Assembly (NCBI RefSeq): GCF_002741015.1
Contig: NZ_CP016618.1
Coordinates: 124,001-188,000, forward strand
DNA length: 64,000 nt
Direction of reading: 5' to 3'
Source of the DNA: Microvirga ossetica
Lineage (GTDB): Bacteria > Pseudomonadota > Alphaproteobacteria > Rhizobiales > Beijerinckiaceae
Under the pieces are notes generated by a model, which was not told the origin of the DNA, made no database searches, and was given only the letters and a program-made list of their open reading frames with translations. This document shows positions 10,582 to 19,776 of the stretch, piece after piece. Position 1 is the stretch's first letter; each line of letters begins with the position of its first letter. The position numbers were made by a program, and so were the translations under genes.

Positions 10582-10690
10582 TTGATCAAGGCGACGGGCT
10601 GGCTGCGTCGCCCGATTTCGTCAGCACAGTCGGGGGCTTATTCCCGATCGCGCCATGGGGCCGTTCCTCGTTGTACAACGAGGTTTGAGA
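10582..10690 (-). pseudogene. IS3-family transposase (OrfB), C-terminal remnant
   Basis: The minus strand reads LYNEERPHGAIGNKPPTVL then TKSGDAASPSP and a stop, the usual end of IS3-family integrase-type transposases (YNxxRPHxxLG). Upstream, only about ten further codons stay open and the resemblance is lost. Confidence 0.65.
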
Positions 10691-10810
10691 ACGCCCACAG
10701 GACCATTCGCCGTGAAGTTCTGTATTGGCTTCACCCCAGCGTGCTTGAAACACCCCTGACCTCCCGCTTGTTCAGGCCTGCGTCTGCGAGCCGAGCCAGA
10801 ACGCCTCGAG

Positions 10811-11665
10811 CTAAATCAAGCCATACTGTTTCGCCTTATTCCGAAGGAACGGCAGTCCCTGGCCAAGAACTTCCTCCCGTGCGGGGGCAACCGGGCGCCA
10901 TACCGAGAGAGCGGAGGCGATTTGTGGGGGCACGGTGATGAAGCTTTCCATTGCCATGCCACCCTTGAAGCCGATCGCCGCGAGCGCGGCGAACACCTCG
11001 TCCCAGGCAACCGTATCGGCGCCGGGCGTTCCACGATCACTTGCGGAAAGATGGATGTATTTCAGGTGCTCGCGAGCCCGCAGAATGCCGTTCGCGATGC
11101 CCTTCTCCTCGATGTTCATGTGATAGGTGTCGAGGTGCACGAAGACGTTCGAGGCGCCGACGCGCTCCACCATTTCGACCGCCTGTTCGGCTGTGTTGAG
11201 GATGTGGTTCTCGTAGCGATTGACCGCCTCGAGGCCGTAATCCATGCCAAGCGACTTCGCGTAGGCTGCCGCCTCCTGGACAACCCGCGCGGTTGCGTTC
11301 TTCTCGGCTTCCGTCGGCGCAACCCCGGTGCGCTGTCCGATGGCCCCGTAGATGACGCCGCTCATCGCCTTCGCGCCGATCGCATGGGATTTGTCGAGCG
11401 CCATCCTCAGGAAGTCGAGCGCACCCTCCGGGTTGTTGGTCGGCAGCTTGTCGAGGGGAAGCCCAAGCGAGCAGACGCACTCGACTTCGTGCCGCTCAAG
11501 CAGGTTGCGCGTGTGTTCCGCGTCCACGCCTTCGGGGTCAAGCATCGTGATCTCGAGGAAGTCGATCTCGTGCTTGACCGCTTCGGGTATTGCGAACTCT
11601 GCCGCCTCGCGGTTCCACTCCATGGCCCACATGGCGGTATGAACACCAAAGCCGCTGACGCTCAT
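10811..11665 (-). CDS. Sugar epimerase/isomerase, TIM-barrel (tagatose 3-epimerase-like)
   Basis: 284 aa of the AP_endonuc_2 family. The four expected metal ligands are visible: Glu in GLEAVNRYEN (about 150), Asp in FVHLDTYHMN (about 183), His in YIHLSASDRG (about 209) and Glu in GGMAMESF (about 244). This pattern is typical of D-tagatose/D-psicose 3-epimerases, which interconvert ketohexoses or ketopentoses at C3. The ATG at 11665 overlaps the stop of the upstream permease (TGATG), so the gene is co-translated with the importer. A GTG one codon earlier is an alternative start. It probably converts the imported sugar to the substrate of the kinase at 17.6 kb. Confidence 0.88.
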   Translation of the reverse strand: MSVSGFGVHTAMWAMEWNREAAEFAIPEAVKHEIDFLEITMLDPEGVDAEHTRNLLERHEVECVCSLGLPLDKLPTNNPEGALDFLRMALDKSHAIGAKAMSGVIYGAIGQRTGVAPTEAEKNATARVVQEAAAYAKSLGMDYGLEAVNRYENHILNTAEQAVEMVERVGASNVFVHLDTYHMNIEEKGIANGILRAREHLKYIHLSASDRGTPGADTVAWDEVFAALAAIGFKGGMAMESFITVPPQIASALSVWRPVAPAREEVLGQGLPFLRNKAKQYGLI

Positions 11666-12723
11666 CACACTCTCCCTTTCAATGTCCGCTTTTCACTCGC
11701 GTATCGGATGAACGCTCCAACTTGCAGCCTTGCCCAGGCATATCGGACGATCATCACGACAATCAGGATTACGCCCCAGAGTGCCGTCGCCAGATGCTGG
11801 TTCGTGCCTAGCAGGTTGAGGCCGGAGGCGATCACCTGAAGGACGACGAGGGCGATCACCACGGGGATCACCCGGCCGAAGCCGCCGAAGGGGTCCACTC
11901 GGCCGAGGAAACTCGCAAGCACGGTGATCAGGAGATAGGACTCGCCGTGTCCAACACGAACCGAATTGAACCGGGTCAGCATGACGATGCCGGCGATCGC
12001 GCACATGACGCCGGAGAGCGTATAAACCAGCATGATGGCCCTATGCGTGTCGACGCCCGAATAGCGGGTAGCCTCGGAGTTCGAGCCGATCATGTGGGTT
12101 GCGAAACCGAGACGCGTTCGCTTCAGCAGGATGGTCCACATCGCCACGCAGGCCATGAAGATGAGAAGCGGGATCGGAATGCCGAAAATAGTACCCTGAC
12201 CCATGTGAACGACGAAGGTCGGGAAGCCGGAGATGTCGCCGCCGCGGGTCAGGAACTCGCCGAGCCCGCGCAGGAAGATCATCATCGACAGGGATACGAG
12301 AATCGGATGCGCGCCCGTATAGGCGATGACAACACCCATGGCGCCGCCGATGATCGCGCCGCTGAGAAGCGCGGCCGCAACGCCGAGTGCGAAGACTGCC
12401 ACGCCGGCATCAGCGCCGCCATATGCTTGCAGAACCCAGGCGAAAGCCAGACCGGAGATATTCGCCGTGAAGGTGATGGCGAGATTGAAGCCACCTGAGA
12501 TCAGCGGCATGAGCATGGCGAGCGTCAGCAGGCCGAGTTCGGGAAGCTGGAACGCGATCGACGTGAAGGTCTCCGCGCTGAGGAAGCGATCGGTCGTCAA
12601 GCTGAACAGCAGAATGACAGCCGCGAGAACCACGAGCAGGCCGGCGATCTCGCCCCTGGTTGAAGGCGCTGCGCCGGATGCGCCCGCCTTCTGGCGAAAC
12701 AGAAGAGACGCGATGGAGGTCAT
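11665..12723 (-). CDS. Sugar ABC transporter permease 2
   Basis: 352 aa of the BPD_transp_2 (RbsC-like) family with many hydrophobic segments. After a 25-residue cytoplasmic tail come GLLTLAMLMPLISGGFNLAITF near residue 70 and SFLGRVDPFGGFGRVIP near residue 265, the latter equivalent to the RbsC coupling loop. It overlaps the upstream permease gene by four bases (ATGA) and the epimerase by one. The importer has two different permeases, so it probably works as a heterodimer. Confidence 0.9.
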   Translation of the reverse strand: MTSIASLLFRQKAGASGAAPSTRGEIAGLLVVLAAVILLFSLTTDRFLSAETFTSIAFQLPELGLLTLAMLMPLISGGFNLAITFTANISGLAFAWVLQAYGGADAGVAVFALGVAAALLSGAIIGGAMGVVIAYTGAHPILVSLSMMIFLRGLGEFLTRGGDISGFPTFVVHMGQGTIFGIPIPLLIFMACVAMWTILLKRTRLGFATHMIGSNSEATRYSGVDTHRAIMLVYTLSGVMCAIAGIVMLTRFNSVRVGHGESYLLITVLASFLGRVDPFGGFGRVIPVVIALVVLQVIASGLNLLGTNQHLATALWGVILIVVMIVRYAWARLQVGAFIRYASEKRTLKGRV

Positions 12724-13727
12724 TGGGTGGCTCCCGCGAGTTTCGGTCCCCTGAGTCGGCGGGTCACCCGTCCCATTGTGTCGCCGGAAACGCTGATGGC
12801 CACGAGAATGACCGCGCCAACGATCATGCGGAAGGCATAGGGCGAAACCCCGAGCAGGTTCAGGCCGTTCTGGGTGATCGAGACGAGAGCCAGGCCCAGA
12901 ATGGCGCCGAGCAGCGTGCCGCGCCCGCCGCCAAGCCGTGCGCCGCCAAGGACGACGGCGGCAAGAACTTCCAGTTCACGTCCATAGAGCGCATTCGGCA
13001 CGATTTCCTGGGCGTAATGCGCCTGCATGAGCCCCGCGATCCCGGCGCAGGCACCAAGCCATCCATAGGCCAGATAATGCATCGCACCGAGGTTGATGCC
13101 GAGGCGCCGTGCAGCCTCCGTGTTGTCACCCATGGCAAAGAGCTGACGCCCGATGCTGAGGCGACGCAGGAGCAGCCAGGTCAGCGTCACCACGACGACC
13201 ATCGCCAGGACCGGCAGGGTGATTTCGGCAAAGCCGGTTTCGGTCTCGCGCTCGAAGAGGACGACGCGCGTGCTCAACCAGTCGGGCAGATCATAGATCG
13301 AGACGCCACCCGTGACATACATCAACATCCCGAAGAACAGGTTGAACGTCGCAATTGTGACGACAATCGACGTGATCCTGAAGTGGTAAATCAGCGCCGC
13401 ATTCAGCGATCCCAGGCAGACACCGACGAAGCAGGCCAGGACGAGGCCGGCGGCCCAGTCGCCGCCGCCCATCTGCATCAGGATGGTGACCGTGAGATAC
13501 TGGACGACGGAGGCCGCGACCGCAAACGAGATATCGATTCCCCCGGCGATCAGGACGACGAGCAGGCCGGCCGCGAACATGATGTTGACGGCGGAGTAGT
13601 TCAGAAGGTCGAACAGGTTGACGAGGGTCAGGAACGTGTCGGTGGTCAGCGCGAGAAAGATGCTGATCAGGGCGATAACGAGGATGAGCCATTGCTCGGT
13701 CGGCCCGATTTGCTTCAGCCTAGGCAT
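12720..13727 (-). CDS. Sugar ABC transporter permease 1
   Basis: 335 aa starting MPRLKQIGPTEQW. This ATG overlaps the ATPase stop by eight bases and is preferred to an in-frame start 66 bases upstream, which would lie deep in the ATPase gene. It is an RbsC-like permease: LLVVLIAGGIDISFAVAAS matches the LTGGIDLSVGS family motif, and VLGGARLGGGRGTLLG matches the coupling loop. It is part of a tightly overlapping operon with the ATPase, second permease and epimerase. Confidence 0.9.
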   Translation of the reverse strand: MPRLKQIGPTEQWLILVIALISIFLALTTDTFLTLVNLFDLLNYSAVNIMFAAGLLVVLIAGGIDISFAVAASVVQYLTVTILMQMGGGDWAAGLVLACFVGVCLGSLNAALIYHFRITSIVVTIATFNLFFGMLMYVTGGVSIYDLPDWLSTRVVLFERETETGFAEITLPVLAMVVVVTLTWLLLRRLSIGRQLFAMGDNTEAARRLGINLGAMHYLAYGWLGACAGIAGLMQAHYAQEIVPNALYGRELEVLAAVVLGGARLGGGRGTLLGAILGLALVSITQNGLNLLGVSPYAFRMIVGAVILVAISVSGDTMGRVTRRLRGPKLAGATQ

Positions 13728-15237
13728 GGATTTCTTCCTCGATCTTTTCCATACGCGTCCGACCCGGGATGTACTCGGCGACGATCGCGCCATCGCGCAT
13801 GTGCAGGATGCGGTCCGAATTGAAGTAGACTTCCGGTGTTTCGTCGGAAATCAGGAGGATCGCCATGCCCTCGTCGGCAAGCTTGCGGACGATCTCGAAG
13901 ATCCCGTGGCGCGCGCCGACATCGACGCCGACGGTGGGAGAGTCCAGGATGAGGAGCGTCGGCTTGGTGGCCAGCCACTTGGCAAGGACGATGCGTTGCT
14001 GGTTGCCGCCCGAGAGGGTCGACACGGGATCGTCGGAATGACCTATCTTCACTGCGAGGCGTTTGATCCAATGATCGACGAGACTCTCCTCCTTCGAGGA
14101 CGACAGCAATCCAACATTGTTCGTCAGGTCGTCCAGAACCGTGACGGCCGTGTTGTCGGCGATTGACTGTGGCTGAACCAGGCCGAGCGACAGTCGGTCC
14201 TCGGACACGTACGCGATCCCTGCCGCAATGGCGTCGCGGTTCGACCGCAGTTGGAGCGGCTTGCCCTTCAGGTGGATCTCCCCCGAGTCCGGACGGCTCG
14301 TGCCGAAAATGGACAGGGCCAGTTCCGTCCGGCCGGCGCCGAGCCGGCCGGTCAGGCCGACAATCTCGCCCTTGCGGATATCGAAGGAGATATCGCGGTA
14401 TTGACCGCGCCGCATCAGGTTTCGGACTGACAGGATCGGTTCGCTGGAGGCTGATCGTCCGGCGCGGATCTGCTCATTGAATTCCTTCCCGGTCATGAGC
14501 TCCGTCAGGCGGATCTGGGTCATGCCTTGCGTCGGGAAGGTTCCCACATATCGCCCATCGCGCAGAACCGTCACCCGCTCGCAGACGTCCAAAACCTCGG
14601 CAAGCCTGTGGCTGACGAAAACGACGGCGATGTTCTCGGAGGACAGCCTGCGCACGATCTCGAGAAGCGCGAGTGTTTCCGCATGGCTCAGGGATGCGGT
14701 CGGTTCATCCATGAACACGAGGCGGGCATCGGCCACGAGCGCACGGGCGATGGCCACCAGTTGGCGCTGTGCGATGGAGAGCGTTCTCACCGGCCGGTCG
14801 GGTTCGATGCTGACGCCGAGCTTGTCCAGCATGGAACGCGACACACGTTTCATCTCGCCGTAATCGACGAGGTGCGGCTTCGCGCCGAGATTGCGTTCGA
14901 AGGCGATGTTCTCAGCCACCGACATCTCGGGGAACAGGGCAAGGTCCTGCCAGATCACCTGGATGCCGAGTTCCCGCGCCCGGGCTGGTGTGAGGTGCTC
15001 CATCGGCGTACCGTCGAATTCCATGACCGCGCCGGGCTCGGGCGCGTAAACGCCGCTGATGATCTTGATGAGGGTGGATTTCCCGCAGCCGTTTTCACCA
15101 GCGAGGCAAAGCACCTCACCTGCGGCAACATCAAACGAGATATCCATGAGCGCCTGAACCCCACCAAAGCGCTTCGAAATTCCCTCAAGGCGGAGAAGAC
15201 CGGGCCGTCTCCCGGCAGCGGGTTGCTGATCCACCAT
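13720..15237 (-). CDS. Sugar ABC transporter ATP-binding protein
   Basis: 505 aa with two ABC modules. Module 1 carries GENGCGKST, LSIAQRQLVAIARAL and LVFMDEPTASL. Module 2 carries the degenerate GRLGAGRTE Walker A of the RbsA/MglA group, then LSGGNQQRIVLAKWL and LLILDSPTVGVDV. The second Walker B has Ser-Pro in place of the usual Glu-Pro, so module 2 lacks the usual catalytic Glu and may be weak or inactive in hydrolysis. The gene lies after the binding-protein gene (107-bp gap) in the operon. Confidence 0.94.
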   Translation of the reverse strand: MVDQQPAAGRRPGLLRLEGISKRFGGVQALMDISFDVAAGEVLCLAGENGCGKSTLIKIISGVYAPEPGAVMEFDGTPMEHLTPARARELGIQVIWQDLALFPEMSVAENIAFERNLGAKPHLVDYGEMKRVSRSMLDKLGVSIEPDRPVRTLSIAQRQLVAIARALVADARLVFMDEPTASLSHAETLALLEIVRRLSSENIAVVFVSHRLAEVLDVCERVTVLRDGRYVGTFPTQGMTQIRLTELMTGKEFNEQIRAGRSASSEPILSVRNLMRRGQYRDISFDIRKGEIVGLTGRLGAGRTELALSIFGTSRPDSGEIHLKGKPLQLRSNRDAIAAGIAYVSEDRLSLGLVQPQSIADNTAVTVLDDLTNNVGLLSSSKEESLVDHWIKRLAVKIGHSDDPVSTLSGGNQQRIVLAKWLATKPTLLILDSPTVGVDVGARHGIFEIVRKLADEGMAILLISDETPEVYFNSDRILHMRDGAIVAEYIPGRTRMEKIEEEIHA

Positions 15238-15344
15238 GATAGCAAGCCTTGCTCAGATGGGTTTGTAGTAGCGCAGCCACCTCGTGAACGCGAAAGCTGC
15301 GCCGACGGAGCAGAACAACGCAGATCCTGCTCCGTGCGCGGGGG

Positions 15345-16349
15345 TCAAAGGCCGAGCGCAGCCAGGTCGTCGACAGTCTTCTCATTGATTGGGACAAGCT
15401 TGTCGACGATGATATCCTTGTTGGCGGCATCCGGGTGGACTGTGCCGAGGCCAGCGATCTCCATGCCGTCCTTGATGGGCTCGCCCTTGGCCAACATGGT
15501 GCCGAGCGTCACGAAGACCTCGCCGGCCACTTTCGGGTTCCACATGAAACCGCCCGTGAGAATGCCGTCGTGGACGAGCTTGCGTCCCTGCCCGGGAGAG
15601 AACGGGCCCAGTACGAGAATTTCACCTCCCTTGCGGCGTTCGGCAACGGCACGCCCGGCGCCGATCGGTCCCTGGCTGCCAAAGGCAAGAAACGCCTTCA
15701 GATCCGGATTGGCGCGTATGACGTCCAGGGCGGTGCGTCGGGATGCATCCACGTCCTCCGCGACGCCATAGCGTTCCCCAACGAGTTGCATGTCAGGATG
15801 GTTTTTCTTGAGATACGCGATGGCCGCATCGGCCCAGGCATTGTGAAGCGGCACAGTCAGGGAGCCGACAAACACGGCGTACTTGCCTTTGCCGCCCGTC
15901 TTTTCAGCGAGAAGCTTGCCGTAGGCTTCGCCAAAGCCCTGGGCAGAGGCTAGCTCGAAGTTCCAGTCCACGTTCTTCTGGTCTGGTGACTCGTGGGTGA
16001 TCACCTTGATGCCGGCGTCCATCGCTCGCTTCAGGACGGGCTCCAACACCTGCGCATCGTTTGGTACGACGCCGATCACGTTGACGCGCTGCGCAATCAG
16101 GTCCTCCACGGCGCGGACCTGGAGAGCGGGGTCTGCACTAGTCGGGCCGACCATGAATGCCTTGACCCCGAGTTCCTTGGATTTCTCCTTGATGCCGGCC
16201 TCCATCGCATTGAACCATGGAATGCCGCCGATCTTGACCACGACACCTATTGTCGGAGGGTCCTGCGCGACTGCCGGCAGCGTGCCCATGATTGAGAGAC
16301 TGGCCACTGCGCCGAACAAGGTACGGCGGCTGATAATGCCTCTACGCAT
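15345..16349 (-). CDS. Periplasmic sugar-binding protein
   Basis: 334 aa from MRRGIISRRTLFG. GGGAGGAAA lies six bases before this ATG, which decides it over the in-frame start at 16391. The twin-arginine-like signal (SRRTLFGAVASLSIMGTLPAVAQ) is followed by a Peripla_BP_4 domain: GVVVKIGGIPWFNAMEAGI, AQRVNVIGVVPNDAQ and KAFLAFGSQGPIGAGRAV. It is the first gene of the importer operon and is read away from the lacI-type gene across a dyad operator. It delivers the sugar to the two-permease importer. Confidence 0.93.
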   Translation of the reverse strand: MRRGIISRRTLFGAVASLSIMGTLPAVAQDPPTIGVVVKIGGIPWFNAMEAGIKEKSKELGVKAFMVGPTSADPALQVRAVEDLIAQRVNVIGVVPNDAQVLEPVLKRAMDAGIKVITHESPDQKNVDWNFELASAQGFGEAYGKLLAEKTGGKGKYAVFVGSLTVPLHNAWADAAIAYLKKNHPDMQLVGERYGVAEDVDASRRTALDVIRANPDLKAFLAFGSQGPIGAGRAVAERRKGGEILVLGPFSPGQGRKLVHDGILTGGFMWNPKVAGEVFVTLGTMLAKGEPIKDGMEIAGLGTVHPDAANKDIIVDKLVPINEKTVDDLAALGL

Positions 16350-16429
16350 CGCTTTCCTCCCAAAGGAAAATTTGCCGAAGGCGGGAGCCATTGTTCGTTG
16401 CGCCGGAGGACTGGCTCATTTCCGCAGAC

Positions 16430-16466
16430 TTGACGAAACGCTAAATCTATTTAGCTAATTCGTCAA
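16430..16466. promoter_or_regulatory. Dyad operator between the importer operon and the LacI gene
   Basis: A near-perfect 37-base inverted repeat. TTGACGAA at the left pairs with TTCGTCAA at the right, and the inner arms GCTAAAT (16440-16446) and ATTTAGC (16449-16455) pair as well. The inner 16 bases have the size and symmetry of a LacI-family operator. It sits about 80 bases before the binding-protein start and 60 before the regulator start, so one site could control both directions. Confidence 0.7.
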
Positions 16467-16526
16467 CGCGATGTGCTGGACTGTGATATGAGCCGCAGCA
16501 TCAGGCACGTGAAAGAACGCACGAGC

Positions 16527-17564
16527 ATGCCCAAGAGGCAGGGAAAACGGTCGACTATATATGATATAGCCGCGCGGGCGGAGACTTCGGCCTCGACGGT
16601 CAGTCTCGTCCTCAACGGCTCGTGGCAGCGGTACCGGATCAATCCCGAAACGGCCAAGCGCGTTCTCGCAGCCTCAGACCTGTTGGGATACAATATCAAT
16701 CTCCGCGCACGGGGACTGCGGTTGAACCAGTCGCGTCTCGCCGGGATGATCATTCCCCACTACCGGAACCGCTTCTTCGCCGGACTTGCCGAAACATTCG
16801 AGGACGAGGTGCGGCGGCGTGGACTGTGTCCGGTGGTTGTGAGCACCCAGCGCGACCCGGTAACGGAGCGTACGGTCATCGAAACCCTGATCGCACAGCA
16901 AGTCGAGTTGCTGATCATCACCGGCGTCGACAATCCGGACGAACTCGATGCGCTCTGCGTGAACGCGGGAATCCCTTGCGTGAACCTCGACCTGCCCGGG
17001 CGCGGCGCTCCTTCGGTCGTATCCGATAATCGCGGCGGGTCGTACAAGCTTACGGCTCTTCTCGTTGACGCGGTCCGCGAGCGGAGCGGCGATCCCTCGA
17101 CGATCCGCTTCGTCGGCGGCCGGGCGAATGAGTACGCGACCGACGAGCGGGCCGCGGGCTTCGCGCAGGCGCTCAAGGACGCTGGCATCAACGTCCAGGA
17201 TGAGTGGGTCATCCGATGTGGTTACAAGCCGAGTGCTGCACGAACCGTCGTGCACGATTTGGCAGGGGAGCAAGCGGGGTTTCCGCCCGGCCTCTTCATC
17301 AATTCCGTTACGAGCTTGGAGGGCTTCGCGGAGTTCATGAGGTCCAACTGGGAGGCTTGCCGGGATACCATCCTATGCTGCTTCGACTGGGATCCATTCG
17401 CGGCCTCGCTGCCGCTCCCCACGATCATGATGCGCCAGAACGTGGAAGGACTCATCGCTCAGAGCTTCGCGATCCTCGATGGGATGGCCTCCGGTACACC
17501 CGATCCGATCGTCGTACAGCCAACCCTGGAGATCGTCGGAATGAAGTCGAACATCGCTGCCTGA
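16527..17564 (+). CDS. LacI-family transcriptional regulator
   Basis: 345 aa from MPKRQGKRSTIYDI; in-frame starts at 16473 (GTG) and 16488 are also possible. The N-terminal helix-turn-helix reads TIYDIAARAETSASTVSLVLNG. A hinge helix (ETAKRVLAASDLLGYNIN) and a periplasmic-binding-like effector domain follow. It probably represses the importer and the downstream kinase and aldolase through the dyad at 16430-16466, and is released by the imported sugar or its phosphate. It heads a plus-strand group with the kinase (38-bp gap). Confidence 0.93.
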   Translation: MPKRQGKRSTIYDIAARAETSASTVSLVLNGSWQRYRINPETAKRVLAASDLLGYNINLRARGLRLNQSRLAGMIIPHYRNRFFAGLAETFEDEVRRRGLCPVVVSTQRDPVTERTVIETLIAQQVELLIITGVDNPDELDALCVNAGIPCVNLDLPGRGAPSVVSDNRGGSYKLTALLVDAVRERSGDPSTIRFVGGRANEYATDERAAGFAQALKDAGINVQDEWVIRCGYKPSAARTVVHDLAGEQAGFPPGLFINSVTSLEGFAEFMRSNWEACRDTILCCFDWDPFAASLPLPTIMMRQNVEGLIAQSFAILDGMASGTPDPIVVQPTLEIVGMKSNIAA

Positions 17565-17602
17565 TGCTGCTCTCATGAAGGGTATGGAAGGGGAACTTTC
17601 GC

Positions 17603-19051
17603 ATGCGACATGAGGGGAGTGATCCAGGAAGGGGAAAGGCCGTTGCTGTCTTTGACGTCGGAAAGACGAACGTCAAGTTGAGTATGGTGTCGCCGGAGGG
17701 GAGCATCGTCGGGACCCGGTCGCTGCCGCATGCCACGGTCGACGATCCACCCTGGCGCCGCCATGATCTGGTTGGAACCGAGACATGGCTTTTGACGACG
17801 TTGGCGGAATTCGCAACACGGTTCGAGCTTCTCGCATTCGTAACGTCCGGCCATGGCTCGGCGGGCGTTCTCGTGCGTGAGGCGGAGCTGTCGAGCGAAG
17901 CGCCGGCCCTCCCGATGATCGACTACGAACAGGCGCTTCCCGAAGACATACGGGCGGCCTATGCGCCGCAAGCGGGCGGCTTCTTCGATCGAGGCAGTGC
18001 CGTCATGCTCGGAGCGACCCATCAGGCGCGCCAGATGTTCTGGATCGAAGCCGAGGCAAAGTCGGATTTCGACAAGGCGGACTGGTTCCTCGGCGTGCCG
18101 CAATACTGGGCGTGGCGCTTGAGTGGCGTAGCGGCGTCCGAGGTGACCTATCTGGGCGCTCAATCCCACCTCTGGAATGTTCCGGCCGCCCACTGGTCGG
18201 AGATCGTCGAACGGCGCGGTTGGCGGAGGCTCATGCCCCCTTTTCACCCTGCCTGGGACCGCCTTGGCCGGATCAGGCCGGAGCTTTCACGTCGATACGG
18301 ACTCCCGCCTGGCCTTCCCATCCTGACCGGCATTCACGATTCCAGTGCCAATTTCTACCGATACCAGACAGCCGGTCTGTCACGGATGACGGTTGTCTCG
18401 ACCGGCACATGGATCGTGGCGCTTAGCGATCATGCGGATCTGGCAACCCTCAACGAGACCCGCGGCATGACCTGCAATGCCGATGTGTACGGACGCCCTC
18501 TGGGTGGAGCGTTGACCATGGCCGGGCGCGAGTTCGCGGCCATTGCAGGCGACGGTGCAGCCAATGCAAAATCCTCAGCGAGGATTCTTCAGGAGCTCAT
18601 CGCACAAGGGACTATGGCCATCCCATCGTTTGGACAGGACGACGGCCTTTTCCCGGGAAGCGCCGGAAGGGGGCACATCGCCGGACCCTTGCCGAGGAGT
18701 GATGATGAACGTCTCACCCTCGCAGTGCTCTATGCTGCTCTCGTGACAAACGAGTGCCTGGAGGCATTGTCCAGCAAGGATCTCGTCATTCTCGACGGGA
18801 CATTCCTTCGCGAACCTCTTTATGCAAGCCTTGTCGGCGCGCTGCGCCCCGAATGCCATACGGCTTTCAATCTCGCCAGCAGCGGAGTCGCTACAGGGGC
18901 AGCGCTGCTGGCAACGCACGGTATGTCCAACAAGGTACCGCTTGTGACCCTTGAAAAGCCCGAGCCATTCCATTGTCCGGCCTTGCCGGACTACGCGAAG
19001 GAGTGGCGATCGCGAGTGATCTCTGAACAGCACCGGTTCCAAACCACCTAA
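17603..19051 (+). CDS. FGGY-family carbohydrate kinase
   Basis: 482 aa, the usual length. The phosphate-binding motif near the N-terminus is AVAVFDVGKTNVKLSM. The second-domain motifs GIHDSSANFYRYQ and VVSTGTWIVALSDHA resemble rhamnulokinase and fuculokinase relatives. It should phosphorylate a ketose at C1 in the cytoplasm, giving the substrate for the class II aldolase encoded 13 bases downstream. The exact sugar (fuculose, rhamnulose, ribulose or tagatose type) cannot be read from the sequence. Confidence 0.9.
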   Translation: MRHEGSDPGRGKAVAVFDVGKTNVKLSMVSPEGSIVGTRSLPHATVDDPPWRRHDLVGTETWLLTTLAEFATRFELLAFVTSGHGSAGVLVREAELSSEAPALPMIDYEQALPEDIRAAYAPQAGGFFDRGSAVMLGATHQARQMFWIEAEAKSDFDKADWFLGVPQYWAWRLSGVAASEVTYLGAQSHLWNVPAAHWSEIVERRGWRRLMPPFHPAWDRLGRIRPELSRRYGLPPGLPILTGIHDSSANFYRYQTAGLSRMTVVSTGTWIVALSDHADLATLNETRGMTCNADVYGRPLGGALTMAGREFAAIAGDGAANAKSSARILQELIAQGTMAIPSFGQDDGLFPGSAGRGHIAGPLPRSDDERLTLAVLYAALVTNECLEALSSKDLVILDGTFLREPLYASLVGALRPECHTAFNLASSGVATGAALLATHGMSNKVPLVTLEKPEPFHCPALPDYAKEWRSRVISEQHRFQTT

Positions 19052-19064
19052 ACGGAGAGACCCC

Positions 19065-19751
19065 ATGAACGAGGAAACGCTGGCATTGCGGCGCCAGATG
19101 GTTGATATCTGCCGCCGGATGAACTCCTCCGGCATCAATCAGGGCACAGCCGGAAACCTGTCCGTCCGACACGGAAGCGGCTTCCTGATCACGCCATCGT
19201 CGCTGCCTTACGATACCATGCAGCCTGAGGATCTCGTGGAGATGGACTTCGACGGAACCTACGAGGGCCGCCGGCCCTCATCGGAATGGCGTTTCCACCG
19301 GGATATCCTACGGGAGCGGACGGACATCAATGCCGTTCTTCATTGCCATTCGATTTACGCGACAACGCTCGCCTGTCATCACAAGACGATCCCGAGTTTT
19401 CATTATATGACCGGCGTGGCAGGTGGCACCACGATCCGTTGTGCAAAGTACGCCACCTTTGGCACGCAAGAACTGTCCAACAACGCTCTCGAAGCATTGA
19501 TGGATCGAAAGGCCTGTCTTCTTGGACAGCACGGCCAGATTTCCCTTGGTGACAACCTGGAGGCGGCTCTCTGGCTCGCCATTGAGGTGGAAACGCTTTC
19601 CAGGGTTTATGTCCAGGCGCTGACGCTCGGAGAACCCCCGGTGCTCCCAGATGATGAAATGGCGCGCGTGATCGAGCAGATGCGCCGGATGAGCTATGGA
19701 CTTGCTCCAGATGCCGAGGGGACCAACGACGTGGCGCGTCTGCGTTCTTAG
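19065..19751 (+). CDS. Class II aldolase (fuculose-1-phosphate aldolase-like)
   Basis: 228 aa. Zinc ligands are visible as the HxH in AVLHCHSIYATTLACH (about 88-90) and a later His in LLGQHGQISLGDN. A Glu in SSEWRFHRDI is the likely catalytic acid. GTAGNLSVR near residue 26 is the phosphate-binding loop. The family cleaves ketose-1-phosphates to dihydroxyacetone phosphate and an aldehyde. GGAGAG lies just before the ATG. It completes an import, epimerise, phosphorylate, cleave pathway with the neighbouring genes. Confidence 0.9.
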   Translation: MNEETLALRRQMVDICRRMNSSGINQGTAGNLSVRHGSGFLITPSSLPYDTMQPEDLVEMDFDGTYEGRRPSSEWRFHRDILRERTDINAVLHCHSIYATTLACHHKTIPSFHYMTGVAGGTTIRCAKYATFGTQELSNNALEALMDRKACLLGQHGQISLGDNLEAALWLAIEVETLSRVYVQALTLGEPPVLPDDEMARVIEQMRRMSYGLAPDAEGTNDVARLRS

Positions 19752-19776
19752 AGAAGCGCGGGACACTCCTCCGCGT

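Noticed and set aside
12660..13823. 387-codon plus-strand frame across the permease
   Set aside because: Antisense to a strong RbsC-like permease; composition rich in Asp, Gln, Arg and His is typical of a shadow frame.
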